Assembly (NCBI RefSeq): GCF_028554725.1
Contig: NC_071668.1
Coordinates: forward strand, 57,806,732 to 57,870,731
DNA from: Zeugodacus cucurbitae
Lineage: Eukaryota; Arthropoda; Insecta; Diptera; Tephritidae
Length of the DNA: 64,000 nt
Direction: 5' to 3'
The position numbers and the translations under genes are program-made. The notes under the pieces were generated by a model. It was not told the origin of the DNA and did no database searches. It saw only the letters and a program-made list of their open reading frames with translations. Below are positions 1 through 12,930 of this stretch, piece after piece. How positions within the stretch are numbered: the first letter of the stretch is position 1; each line of letters begins with the position of its first letter.

Positions 1-1586
1 ACAAAATATTTAAAATCTACTTATATAATGCTTGAGTTATATACCCCATCCAGTAAACTAAAAGGGTTCTTAAAATATTTCGATGTTTAGTGACGCAAGT
101 TGAAGAGTAGTCTAAAGTCTGTGCGATGGATTTTAACAAGCTCAGGTAGCACTAACTCGAATTTTAAATCATAAATATAGTGTGAGGTCGCCAACGATTT
201 GTTTACATTTTTGAGACAATTAATTAAATAACCAAATCCGATTAAGAAATGTCGAGTGAAGATATCAAGCTTACATATACCAAATATCGACAAATATTTT
301 TTCAAGTCATACTTTGAATAAGGTACTTAGAAATATATATTATCAGTGTCTTCAATTAATAAGAATATTCACAGATAATTCAAATAGCTTCCAGGCATTA
401 GCAATGCTAGAAATATGGATACAACACCACGTGTTATTGTCAGATTTCGTGGAAATGCTACACACTCAATGTTACAATTCCCCAGCAGCAAATTAATTTT
501 TCAAATATCCATTACATATATTCTACCAACAAACTCAAACCCTCTCGCTGCTTGGTTCAATTTCGTTGACATGTTTCATAAGTCAACATAATTAATTAAA
601 ATCTACACCGTTTCAAACACCTAATTGTAATTATATTTGTAGTTATTATTTAATTATGCACACCATTGCATAATGCAATAGAGTATATGCGCACGCAATT
701 ACCAGCAAATACATCATAAAACAATAACAACAGCAGAAACAACAAAAAAGCATTAGCTTTCATAATTTCAAAAATTTCGGTGTCATGTCTTTGTGCTCGC
801 AGCCACTCATAAGTAAGCCACTTGGCGCTTGCTAACTGTCAGTGTCATGAATGTGGTAGTAGTAGCTGAGCAGCTGTCAGGGGTTCACAACAGTCGGGCG
901 GGTTTAACGGAAAATGCGAAAAGTAAGTATGTCATAACGCTTAACAGCGGGCGCCAAGCATGCTCTACTATATATGTATGTATGTATATTGTCTAATAAT
1001 GAATGAGCGATCAGGTGTCCACGTGCAGACATCAAGGCTGTTGCTATTGTAATTGTTTTATTTGACGCATCACCGCCATTGTTGACTTTAAGTTTGGAAA
1101 TGTCTTTGTTTTGTTTTTTGTTTTTATTTTTATTTTTCCTTTTTTATATCTTTCAAGGTGCGAAAACAATTGACACGGCACGCAACCTTTTGAACTTCGT
1201 ACTTTGGCTTGACTTGACACAGTTGTAATAACACAAGGAGTAAATGGTGTGGAAAATAGAAAAAAGCAAAATAAAAACACTTTTATACAGGTGTGTTTAC
1301 GAGGGCAGTTCGTTGACAATTTTTACAGACAAAAAAGCGTTTAGTTATAGGACGGGTATATAGGTTTTCGAATACTCTCTTAGGAATCTTTAGGCGTCAA
1401 GATATTTGTGAGTAGAAGGTTTCTCGTAGAACATTAATACGATATTGGCTGTATAAAGTCATTACCTATAATATAAGACCGGCACTCGAATTTCTGAGGA
1501 ACTTAAGCTATAGACTTCCCACTTTCCTTTCTTTAAAAAGTGCGCTTTAGCCTTATCCTCAAAATTGAGGATTTACAATATATTTT
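1..1586. other. Intergenic or intronic DNA, no gene seen
   Basis: AT-rich DNA without a supported coding region. It holds a short TATG microsatellite near 967-990 and an ATTAATTAAAATC motif at 591-603 that recurs elsewhere in the window. A good splice-donor match follows an ATG near 914-925, but nothing else supports an exon there. Confidence 0.6.
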
Positions 1587-1599
1587 ATGATTTTTAGAG

Positions 1600-2260
1600 G
1601 ACCTAATTATGACATTGATCTTAATTATGATATTGATATCATCGGAAGCAACAACCGCGCCGCTAGATCTGCTTTTTCCATACTGGCTAAGGAAGCGAAG
1701 CGAATGGGTCTGGTGGTGAATGAGGACAAGACGAAATATCTTCTGTCATCAAACAAACAGTCAGCGCACTCGCGTCTTGGCTCCACCGTCACTGTTGACA
1801 GTCATAACTTTGAAGTCGTAGATAATTTCGTCTTCTTGGGAACCAGCATTAACAACACCAACAATGTAAGCCTCAAAAACGAACGCAGAATCACTCTTGC
1901 CAACAGGTGCTACTTTGGACCAAAACCAAACTCTACAAGTCATTATTCCCGTCCTAAAGTATAGTGCAGAAGCGTGAACGATGACAACATCCGATGAGAT
2001 GACTCTAGGGGTTTTCGAAAGGTTTTGCGCAAGATTTATGGTCCCCTAAACAAACGACGTATACCGAAGACGATAGAACTATGAGCTGTACGTGTTATAG
2101 GACGACATAGACATACATAGTTCAGCGAATAAAAAGTCAGCTTTGCAATTGTTCGATGCAGTACCCGCTGGTGGAAGTCACGAAAGAGGAAAAGCTCCAC
2201 TCCGCTGGAAAAACCAAGTGGAAAGTGACCTGGCAGTTCAGTCCGGAATTCCTTTCTTTC
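1600..2260 (+). pseudogene. LINE reverse transcriptase fragment (RT family, copy 1)
   Basis: Decayed piece of a non-LTR retrotransposon ORF2. The first 330 bp read through the [26 protein letters not shown] and [13 protein letters not shown] blocks that are shared almost word for word with the copies at 27.7, 38.9 and 45.2 kb. After about 1,915 the frame breaks and only scrambled remnants of the C-terminal part (the VPAGGS-like block near 2,160) can be followed. Catalytic RT blocks upstream are absent, as expected of a 5'-truncated insertion. A further faint remnant of the same C-terminal block may lie at 2,395-2,490. Clade is not assigned. Confidence 0.8.
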
Positions 2261-3356
2261 TTATAACATATCTTATAATTATTTACGGCATATAAAATTT
2301 TCCAAAGAGAATTATTCCAATAAAATACACCATTCATATATTCGAGGTTTAGTTCAGAGATTAAATTGTAGCTCCAAAATAGGCACGGATACAGGAGAGA
2401 GCATCCACCAGTTCTAAAAGTATTTAATGTAATCCCTGTTGAACATATCAGAAATGGCGCATTCTCCTCTCCAATCGAAAGATCAAGTTAAGAAAATACT
2501 TCGGTTGTCAATCGTTAAAAATATTAAGGATTATCTATTGAAAATTAAAAACAAGAGCAATTTTGTTTATTTACATTTTCTATGTGATAAGTCTTACTAA
2601 CTTAGCAAACCACCCTAGTACCCTCCCGTATGTATGAATATATTTAATTGAGCGCGAATTTCACTTAACTTAACTTTAGTGACAGTTAAAGGATAGAGCA
2701 CTTTGTTCGGCATGAGTCTTTGTTCACTTTGTAGTTTATTCTCAAACTACTCGTTTCATTCCAGTTTTCATTAGCAACTTGAGTGTAAAATTGTATATTC
2801 ATTTATTTGACATAATGCCATTTAATGCTATTATTTTCACTTTAGGCTAAATATAGAAAAAATTTATCAGAATAACAACTAAAACACATATTACTAGTTT
2901 AAAGTAGGATAAACTCTTTAGGACGATGCATATAGGTTAAATAAAATTAAGTTACATTGTTTTAAATAAAACACCAGAGAACACTCTTATGAAACTGAAA
3001 GCTAAAGCATAATCACGTAGTTACAATTAATCTTTAAGGCTCAACCCACACCGGATTAGTCAAAAACGTCTTTGTCGTATCAGATAAGAAAAGACGTCTT
3101 AACTAAGCCGGTGTGGGGAGAGCATAACAAATGACTTACTATATATAAACTTAAATGAATTGAAGTCATTAAATTTGAGTCCTATATGTCGAAACTAATA
3201 CTCCTTTAGTCATGCGCAAATCCGCTAAAGGCAAAGAAGAATTAATGAAAGTTAAAGAAACCTGAGATTATAGAACAAAAGAACCAAAAAAATAGATGTC
3301 AAAAAATGAAACGTGAGCGAACCTTGACTTTTGAATGTGACGACTCACCATATAAA
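2261..3356. other. Non-coding stretch between repeats
   Basis: No gene seen. It may include a second faint LINE remnant near 2,395-2,490 and contains the inverted repeat at 3,045-3,117. Confidence 0.55.
3045..3117. repeat. 73-bp imperfect inverted repeat (hairpin)
   Basis: The left arm starts CCCACACCGGATTAGT and the right arm ends ACTAAGCCGGTGTGGG. Inside these, an ACGTCTTT block pairs with AAAGACGT. About 24 base pairs form, with one substitution and one small bulge, around a loop of roughly 16 nt. This is directly visible; its function is unknown and it could be a tiny MITE or a structured RNA. Confidence 0.85.
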
Positions 3357-4502
3357 CAAGTAAGGAAAGGCTAAGTTCGGGTGCAACCGAACATTTTATA
3401 CTCTCGCAATTTATTTAGAGATTTACCTATATTTTCGGTGAAAAATTACCCTTAGGCATTGAGTTCTTCATGTTTGATATCAGGGGCCTTGAAAAGTCAT
3501 GGTCCGATTTTGACAATTTTTCCACATTGATGTCACAGCTCAAATACAGTATTTGTGTAAAGTTTTATTCCGCTATCTTCATTGGTTCCTTATGTATACA
3601 TTATGAAGTGAAGGAAAAAGATGAAATTCTAAATTGAGTTATATGGGAAGTAGGCGTAGTTGTGAACCGATTTCGCCCATATTCCACCAGTGTCATCAGG
3701 GTGTCAAGAACGTGTTATATACCGAATTTCATTGAAATCGGTCGAGTAGTTCTTGAGATATGGTTTTTGACCCAAAAGTGGGCGACGCCACGCCCATTTT
3801 CCATTTTGTAAAAAAATCTCAGTACGGCTTCTTTCTGCCATTTCTTATGTAAAATTTGGTGTTTCTGACGTTTCTCGTTAGTGAGTTAACGCACTTTTAG
3901 TCATTTTCAACCTAACCTTTCTATGGGAGGTGGGCGTGGTTATTATCCCATTTCTTTCATTTTTGGACTGTATAAGGAAGCGGCTAAAAGAAACGATTGC
4001 AGAAAGTTTGGTTTATATAGCTTTATTGGTTTGCAAGATATATGCAAAAAACCTATTTGGGGGCGTGGTCACGCCCACTTTCCCAAAAAAATACATTCAA
4101 TTGTGCCCCTCCCTATTGCGATCCTATGTTCCAAATTTTATTTCCATAACTTTATTTATGGCTTAGTTATAGCTCTTTATGTGTTTTTGGTTATCGCCAT
4201 TTTGTGGGCGTGGCAGTGGTCCGATTCCGCCCATCTTCGAACTTAAACTTCTTATGGTGCCAAGGAACACATGTTCCAAGTTTCATTATGATGTCTCAAT
4301 TTTTACTCAAGTTACAGCTTGCATGGACGGACAGACTTACGGACGGACAGACAGACATTCGGATTTGTACTTTACTCGTCATCCTGATCACTTTGGTATA
4401 TATAACCTTATATCTTACTCGTTTAGTTTTAGGACTTACACACAACCATTATGTGGACAAAACTATAATACTCTGTGCAACAGGTTGCGAGAGTATAAAA
4501 AT
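3357..4502 (-). mobile_element. Family A (HINE-like) copy 1, near full length
   Basis: About 1,146 bp, read from its CAAGTAAGG end. A hairpin GTTCGG-GTGCAA-CCGAAC is followed by TTTTATACTCTCGCAA. The far end is TTGCGAGAGTATAAAA, so the element has opposed subterminal inverted repeats. The body carries several GGGCGTGG motifs and a GACGGACAGAC-type microsatellite near 4,325. No long ORF has coding character. Strand is given with the hairpin end as the 3' end. The outer flank of that end is a T-run when read on the element's strand. Confidence 0.85.
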
Positions 4503-4730
4503 ACCAAGTGGTTTGTCTTAACAAAATCCAAATAAATCAATAAACTATTCCAGTATCATCAAACTTCATCATCTTTCACTGAGGTCTTAATAAGTTTGAT
4601 TAATAGAGTTAAAAAATGCTCGCCATTTTAGGAAGTGGAAATATTACATAAATACCGGGGAAATTTTTCCATGTAAAATTACGAGAATACAATAGTTTCA
4701 TACCGATCATAGAATCGCGGAAGCTTCAAG

Positions 4731-5170
4731 CTCAATGACCCAAACTCTCTGACAGAGATCATTGATATAACAAGATCTTCAAGGCCTTCCCTAAGCTCTC
4801 TAAAATACAGATCATCCACAATCAAGACGAACCTTCTGTTTTCAGCCAATCAACCAGGAATGTCACTTGAAAATCTTTGCCCGCTCAGTGACCCAAAGTC
4901 TCCCTCTCTGGCGGAGATCATTGATACAGTTGAACTTCCATTATTCGAACTTCCATAACTCGAACTCTTGAATTGGCAATAGATATCAAATTTCATACAA
5001 ATTGCCTTCCGTAACTCGGAAGTCTCTCTACCTCGAAGTTTTACATGACTTATGGAGATTCGAGTTAGGGAAGGTCATCTGTATAACAAGAAGCTTCAAG
5101 TATAACTCTGTCCCCGCTGTCAGACTAGCCACAATCAAGACGAATTTTCCTCAGCCAATCAACCATGAGG
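4731..5170. repeat. Tandem duplication, second unit split by a MITE
   Basis: Unit 1 (about 4,731-4,858) and unit 2 (about 4,884-5,170) share in order CTCAATGACCCAAA / CTCAGTGACCCAAA, GAGATCATTGATA, ATAACAAGA, CAATCAAGACGAA and TCAGCCAATCAACCA. Unit 2 is longer by the MITE at 4,927-5,081. Unit 1 keeps the unoccupied target site. Confidence 0.8.
4927..5081. mobile_element. Pogo-like MITE, 155 bp, TA target duplication
   Basis: It starts CAGTTGAACTTCC and ends GGGAAGGTCATCTG, imperfect terminal inverted repeats with the CAG...CTG ends usual for pogo/Tigger-type members of Tc1/mariner. TA dinucleotides flank it at 4,925-4,926 and 5,082-5,083. Its interior (CCATAACTCGAAC, GAATTGGCAATAGA, TTTCATACAAATT) matches the larger relative at 43,237-43,569. 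It has no coding capacity. Confidence 0.8.
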
Positions 5171-7062
5171 TAGTTTAAGTAGGAGTTTTAGGTTTCAAAA
5201 AAGCTCAGTTCAAAGATTGAATGTCATCGACTATACTGAATAAGGAACGTTATATGAAAAACATTTTGAGGTCTCTACTAGGGTTCGCAAGGAAGGACAG
5301 AGCTGTCCTGTAAGTTTGAAGAGCAGAACAATTTCACTTTATATCGGCATTCTTTTTTTATTACTACATCAACAATCACGTGAGATAACTGAAGCTTCTA
5401 TTTACTATATTTTAGCTACTGTAGAGATTCAAGGCAAACACAAATGGGGATTAAATATTTACAATTTCCATCAGAACTAATTGAGGTCATAAATCACAAT
5501 AGTTACCTTGACTGCTATGGCACTGTCATAGTGGGGGAAGAACGACATTTGTCGCAACTAATAAAACGAACAGCAAAGGTAAAAACCACAACAACATTTG
5601 CGTAACTGTACAACTGTCAATGAAGACAAAACAAATTAAGTAAAGGATATAAGTTAACCAACGGAAAAAGGAAATGAATTCTTGAGGTTTAACTAAGCTG
5701 ACGTCACATTAATTGGCAACCCTATAGGTAGCAAAACACAACATGTGTAACATTTAGCAAACCTATTAACTTTTATGTGGCAACTTATGGGCTTCATACG
5801 GCCTACCGACTTAGATAATTAACAGCATTGATGTAGTATGAGTTTTAGCTAACTGCCATTTAAAGGTTAGCACAACCAAATGGTGCAATTTCCGACATAC
5901 TAACCAAAAATTATATAAATATTTACCAACAAGTGCAATAACAATACGACAGACAGTAATAGTGGCATGAGTATGTGTGTAAAGCAAGATTCCAAGAACA
6001 GCCACATTTGGCCAACTCTTTCGACATATGTTTGCTCAAAATAAAGCAATAAAGGAGAAGACGGAGAGCAGAGGAGTAGAGCAGAGGAGAAAAGCAGACA
6101 AGTAGGCGAGAAAAAGGCAATGCCATTTGCCATAGTGTTGACAGTCGATTTGCGGTTTAATTAAAATCTCAGTTCATGGCAGCGCACACATACTCGTACA
6201 CACATTACCAGTTTTTCGCCACATTACAAACACATGTGCATATATATATATACATGTGTTCATATGTATATGTTTGTAGCTGTAAATGTGCTCTCATGTT
6301 GGTGTGCCACTGTGCGCTTTAATAGGCCGTTTGCTGGAGTAATTGCATTGCATCGACGGGCAATGGACAAGCAGACAGGCAGTCATACTTGCCAATTCGC
6401 CGCAAATGCCTGTTGCTTTGTAGGCACTATACACTAACAGCTACTCGGATACATATACATACATACATACATGCGTTGTTCGTTTATGCATAGGCGCTCA
6501 TATAATTTTGGTTTCGCGCTTTTCTGGTTTAACCAAGCGTTAGTCCGCACATGTGCGCCACACAAGTATTTTTTTGTTTTTGACAATTGTGTTGGTGGCG
6601 CTTTTATCCTGCTGCCGTTGAAGTGCCATATTCAAAAAAAAGTTCAAACAATTTAAATTAGATCTAGTTTTTTTCTATTGAAATGCAAAGCTCAGAATTA
6701 GTTCGCTTTTTCTGGCTTAGAGAGAAATCGGTAGCAATAGCTGGTCAAATAAATATTTGGAGAAATACAAAGTTTATGGCAGTGCCTTAAGTAAAAGCTA
6801 CAAGCTGTAATAAAGGGTAATAAGGGTAAATTGACAACCAAAGAATGATCTAAATACGCTCTAAAAGTACCCCCAATTGTACTGCCAGCCAGAAATTATA
6901 CAGTGAGGATGTCGAAAATGGAACTTCATCAGACTAAAACTTTAACCTGATCCACCTTAAGTGCCTTGGAGACGATCAAATAATTGCGTCAAACACTTTA
7001 AGTGTGTTGGTGTCGTCGGCTCTCGTCGGCTACACGTACGCTACACCGACCTGTTTGACGGA
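5171..7062. other. Non-coding DNA, no gene seen
   Basis: Mixed AT-rich sequence with short ATAC/TACA microsatellites near 6,240 and 6,450-6,470. The reading frames of 60-77 codons here have no recognisable motif. Confidence 0.55.
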
Positions 7063-7556
7063 CGATAAAAAAATAAAAATAAAATAAATAAAATAAAATA
7101 AAATAAAATAAAATAAAAAAAAAAATAAATAAAATAAAATTAAATTAAATTAAATTAAATTAAATTAAATAAAATTAAATAAAATAAAATAAAAAAAAAT
7201 AAATTAAATTAAATAAAATAAAAAAAATAAATAAATTAAATTAAATAAAATAAAATAAAAAAATAAAATAAAATAAAATAAATAAAATAAATAAAATAAA
7301 TAAAATAAAATAAAATAAAATAAAATAAATAAATTAAATAAAATTAAATTAAATTAAATTAAATTGAATTAAATTAAATTAAATTAAATTAAATTAAATA
7401 AAATAAAATAAAATAAAATAAAATAAATAAATAAAATAAAATAAAATAAAATAAAATAAAATAAAATAAAATAAAATAAAATAAATAAATTAAATAAAAT
7501 AAAATAAAATAAAAAAAATTGAATAAAATAAATAAAATAAAATAAAATAAAAAAAA
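7063..7556. repeat. About 490-bp AAAAT/AAATT simple-repeat tract
   Basis: Nearly uninterrupted array of AAAAT and AAATT pentamers with some tetramers and hexamers. Blocks of AAAAT-type and AAATT-type units alternate. It ends at AAAAAATTGTTC. Confidence 0.97.
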
Positions 7557-7869
7557 TTGTTCACATTGCATCACTATCTGAGATAATTAAAATATTAATT
7601 TGATGTTAATAATATGAAATTCTATAATTCTGTTCTATATCTATTTAAGCATACATCATATCTTTTCGTATACACTTCAAAAGGAGTTTCACCTTAATTT
7701 ATTATTCATTAAATAGTATTTTGCTATTTAGTAAATTGCAATCATACAATATATGATGAATTGAGAAAAATTAATGATTAAATTATTGAAAAACTCTTAA
7801 TTACTCAATTAGTATTATTTTGTAATCTGATTAGACTAACTACGACCGACTAGGCCGTTAAACAAGTAG

Positions 7870-8500
7870 CTGCTATCATTAGGCTACTTTACAAAGCTGA
7901 TGGACTCGCAAATAAGGTCACTTCAGCCGAAATCTCATCAAATTGGGAACGAGCTGATTTTTCATTGTCTTCCTGCGTTCTGGCACTAGATTAGTCGACC
8001 TCGTACGAGCTCGGCACCCGTTGTTTAAGGACCTGAATGACTACGAAGTCCTTTTGACCCAGAATGTATTAAAGGAGACCCACTAACCTCCTCCTTCTCT
8101 TAACAAAGTGCAACTCGCCGCAATGATAGGAGTTTTTACTGGACACTGTTCAATGGGCTCACATGCAGTGAGGCTAAACATACTTCAGGATGCAATTTGT
8201 CGATGTTGCATTACATATGAACGGTTGGGGAGTCGAAGTTTATTAATTAAAAAGGGATTATTAAATTTTATACCTTCTATGGCTTTATGGTGATTTTTAT
8301 TAAGAGCTTGTAATATAGCAGCTTACTCCTTCATAAGACTACAACTTTTGCCAGACACAGGGTTGACATATCTCGTTACAACTTGTTTCGGCGAACCAGA
8401 CGAACTGGCTTGTTTAGATATGAAACGCCTTAACAAATTTGTAACAGGCACAAAGCGCTTTGTGGACTATTCAAAATCTGTGGTATCCATATTATTGAGC
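7870..8500 (+). pseudogene. RNase H-type LINE, C-terminal fragment
   Basis: Two collinear blocks in different frames are recognisable as the end of an ORF2 of a Jockey/I-type non-LTR element. The first is the [17 protein letters not shown] block at about 8,108-8,215, followed by CRCC, a remnant of the usual Cys/His motif. The second is GEPDELACLDMKRLNKFVTG at about 8,390-8,450. The upstream sequence from 7,870 shows only weak similarity to the post-RNase H region. Frameshifts and stops separate the blocks, so it cannot be functional. The assignment rests on remembered family motifs. Confidence 0.65.
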
Positions 8501-8539
8501 TCACGGCATCACAAAGGAGTGACGATTTTATCTGTTTAA

Positions 8540-11500
8540 GTGAGATTCATTGGATCAGCACATTAACCAAACCTCACCCAAACTGGCTGCTGACGATAAT
8601 TACGAATATTAAACAGTTATATTCGGCTTATTTCAAGAAAGAAGAACTCCATTTTAAGTATAGGTATATTAAAGTATAATACTTTTCTATTCTACGTTCG
8701 ATTAAAAGAACTCTCTTTTGATATGAATACTTTTGGAAATTACGGATTCGTAAGAATCTCGAAAACTCCTGTGAATTCCCATAAATTGCTTAAAAATATG
8801 ATGAATCCGCTATGACAAGTATCGTGGAAAACATTGCGAAAGAGAAACGGTCAAGAAGAAAGTACTAAGACTTTAGATTGTATTTGGAAATATTTTAAAT
8901 CTTACCACATGGATAGTTCACCAGGATTTCTGCATTTTTATTATAACACTAGGGAAGTGAAATATTAGCAATTTTGTGAATTCTTCTTCTTTATGCTTCT
9001 TTTAACAAATTCTTTAATACAAAGGAACTAAAAACATAGCCTTTGTCTCTGCAACCAATTAAATAACTAATTTACTAGTTGTATCATTATAGCTCAAAAG
9101 TCGCATATAAATTATATGCTTATTTTTGTTGAGTTGTTACCTTCCTTATTTTCAACTTCGTTTCATCTTTAAGTTGTCTTCTAACCACACTCAATATGAG
9201 CATCATCCAACTGCGGTATGCCCAAGCCTCGCGCTGTGACACAGCCTGCCTGCGCCTGTAATGTTTACTCTCAGCAACAACAAAATTCGCTACCAACTAT
9301 TCATTTGTAGCTCATTCCTTTCGAGAATTTTTATGACATTGACATTGGCCGGAAGCCATGCAAAAGTCACTTACATCCACGACAGTATGTCCTTGACTCC
9401 CTCGCACGCTTGCAACTCGTACATTTGCTTGGCGCTGCCATCTATTCCAGCTGCGCTAACATCCCAACCGCGTTCGCTTGATTTTCTGTATTTTTTTTTT
9501 TTTGTTTCGGTGTTTTTGCTGACCTGCTCATTGGCAAAGTCGGTCATTTGGTCAGAAATTTGCGGTTAAACGGACGCAAGGGAGAATTGTCAGCAATTTG
9601 GTGGGCGTAAAAACTTCGTGGCGACACAAGCGCGCTGGCTATATATGTATGTGTGTATCTGATACATATGTATGTACTTGTATAGTTTTGCGCTTTTGTT
9701 GTTTTGGCGAGTTTTTATGCGAATTATGCGCCGCTGTGTGGTTATTAGCCCTGTTTTTGGCTTATTTACATTCGCTCTGGTTAATTTTTGTCCTGTTTTT
9801 AGTTGTTTCTGTGTTTTTTTTTGTGTTTGGTAATGTATCGTGCGCCTTTGGCTTTTGCACTTACGATTCATTTTAAAGCTCTCTCACAGCTGATTAAAAA
9901 TTCTATGTATAAAATATTCAACTTTTAATATTTATAGTTAATAAGGTATTTTCATGTTATGTAATCTAAGGTGAAATAAGTAGATAAAAATGCACTAAAA
10001 TGTCTGATTAGGGACAAGGAGTTTTGTAAAACTACTGGAGGTAAATATAAATAAACAAAGCATTTTTTTTTTTAATTTTATGTTACATTTTTTTCTACTA
10101 AATATTTTTTTTGAAATTATTTTAGCCGCAGGAAATATTCCATAAATAGTTATAGGAATGCTGACGTGTTGGCAGTTAAAAGTGCGTTTCGGTTACGTAT
10201 ACCCTACTGTCAGGTTCCAAGACTATCGCAATCAATGACCACCGTTACAGCGATCGGCCTTGAATATACATATATGAAAGATCATTGAACACACAATCGG
10301 CTGGAGCTCGCTACCTAGCAGCCGACTCTGACCAAGCACTCAATTCAGGTATAGATTCAAACACAAAGTTTCATTTATAACTCTCTTGACTCATTTGAAT
10401 TCAGGTCTATATCATAATCTAGTCTAGAAACAGCCCTTGGATAAGATCACAACAAATAATTCTTTAAATTCAACAAAGTCGTAAAACCGTAAACTCGTAT
10501 TCAATTGCAAATTCATTCACATAACACAGTATAGTGACAAAATATAGAGTGTAGAAAATGTGAAGTAGTTCATAGTTTGGACCCAAAGAAATACCGTGAC
10601 CTCACTGACTATAACATTAGAACACTAGAGTACTTTATTAAGGAGTTCGATCGATTATTGTAGTTTCCGAAATTACCCTGACTTAGTAAGAATTATCATT
10701 AAGTAAATTAATGTATCTGGTTCTGATGTTAGGTTTTGGGTTCTGGTGTAGAGGCTTGTATTTCAAGTACTTCGTAAAAAGAAATCACTAATTTATTATC
10801 AATACAAGGTTACAAGAAAATTTCAAAAATTAGCAGCAGACGAATGGGAAGTCTAAAAAAATTGGCAAGTGACCATACCTACCATTCCAACCCTCCTAGC
10901 AAAACGGAAAAAAATTTATAATAAAACAAAAAAATCTGCGAATTACATGTTAATCGGTCCGATAAAACTTGAGAAATCGAAGGGATCGTTTAGAAAAAGA
11001 CAGATTGGAAAAAAATGCTTCTCAAGTTTCGCGTCAAGCCAAATCAGTATGGATACCGCGACTGTATCTCTGTAAATAATGTAAATTTTGAAAAAACATC
11101 TCTTCTTAAATAGTTAAACTTTGAAGCAAGTGTTTTTTATTCTTACACCCCTACATATAACCCCTTAACTCTCCACAACCATACCATTCGATAGATGTGT
11201 TACAAGTTAGGTTCGTATGCTTCTTCATTAAAGGAAAAAATCACAACTTCCCGACAGTCGAAATAAAATACAAATGCTCTTATCCTCTCTTAATGAATTC
11301 TAATTCATCTATCGGTCTAAAGCTTCCAGAAATCAAGGATATACATATATGTACATAGTTAAATCAATTATATTATGCAAAATTAACCAGAAACTAGCTC
11401 TATCCAATATTCTAATAAAACGAGCTTAAGATCAAGAGAGCTACATACCAGTTATAACTCTGAGAGACATTTCTTAGGATGGTCATAAAAACAGCAGGGT

Positions 11501-12930
11501 TTGTTCTCCAAGTATCTTACGTATATATCTGGATCTAAAAAATTTTTTCAGCCACTAGTGGACAATACTAATGTCGCCAAATGTGCACACAGTAAGGCGT
11601 TCTTTGATAATACATAAATAAATAAAATAAAATTATCTAATTTAGAATTTTGCCTCACATGTAGAAAAGTAAAACAGAAACTCAAAACGTTGTTTCACAA
11701 ACCACAAGAACATTAAGAGATGGTTAACATAACACAAACACACATTGAAAATGAAGAAAACAGCACAAGGAAATTGCAAACCCCGCTGAATAAACAGCTG
11801 ATGTTTGTATTTTCAAAGTATATGAAGAACATTAAAAGGAAAAAAATAAATAAAAAATACATATAAGAAAGGCAGCACGGAAAGCTACAGAGGAAAAAGA
11901 AACTTTATAATATACATACATATGTATATGTAAAACAAGTGGTTTCAAAAGGAGTCGCAATAAAATCACACATGGAATTCAGTGTGAAAGCACACAAAGG
12001 CATGTGTGAAAGTGTACCAAAGTCAGAGCGTTGTGTGAAAAGCCACAAGTGGCAACAGGTGCGCTCAATGGCAATATTTTACTAAGCATGTCTGTGCGCA
12101 GGTGATTATACAATTAACTTATTTACTTTACTGCTACAATATGCAATTATAAAAGTATATATATACATACATATAAGTAGGTATTTGTATTGAAGTACTT
12201 ATACAAATAGATATTTGAACTCCTATACTCGTATACATAACATTTCAGTTGAACTCACACACTTTCCCGTTCCATGAGGTGTTTATTTCATGGAATATAA
12301 GAACCACAAAGCTATGTATTTTTCTTTTGCTGCGCAATGCATTGCTCAAATACATATCAATTAATATATTTCAGTAGATACTTATGTATATCAGCGCCTT
12401 TTTCCGAATGCTCTGATGTGTTAAACTTAATCAAGCATTAACCGCAAAAGCAAAAGCATGTATGGTATGTATATATTTAAGTATTGCACTTATATCGACC
12501 ATTTTTTGAATATCGAGCTTAACAGTATTAAATGAAATTCTGCTCCAGTTAACTGTCAATTAATGTCAAGCGCAAATAATGGATTAATTTCAAAAATGAA
12601 AAATGTCTCGAAAACATTGGCGAAAATAGTATTTTATCAATAAAATTAATCGATTAAAATAGAAATATTATTTATAAATCGATTAAAATTATCGTTGTGG
12701 GAAAAACTTTCTTTAGAACTCAACGCTCAAAACTGAATAAACTCTGCATTTGCACAGATCTACCCACTAACCTATTATACTCTTTAAAATGGAATACAAA
12801 AAAATCCTGAAGTGTTAATCAAATCATTCCGATAACAAAATATTTATCGAAATACAAAGCATGACAGTAATGATATCTTTCTCAGAACTTTAAGAACAAT
12901 TGAAAAAGTATTTTTCAAAAAGAATATGAA
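8540..12930. other. Long non-coding stretch, no gene seen
   Basis: About 4.4 kb without a supported coding region. It includes short TATG/CATA microsatellites and AT-rich filler. Reading frames at 9,261-9,871 are low-complexity or antisense shadows. It may be part of a long intron, but no exon is visible. Confidence 0.5.

Noticed and set aside
902..925. Short plus-strand ATG followed by a good splice donor
   Set aside because: Only three codons, no acceptor or downstream exon found.
3923..4535. Several overlapping frames of 78-118 codons with repeated QTDGQTDGRTD-like stretches
   Set aside because: They recur at the same place in every family A copy, in conflicting frames, and arise from the GGGCGTGG blocks and the GTCC microsatellite.
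7389..7574. Phe/Leu/Tyr-rich 61-codon frame
   Set aside because: A product of the AAAAT simple repeat only.
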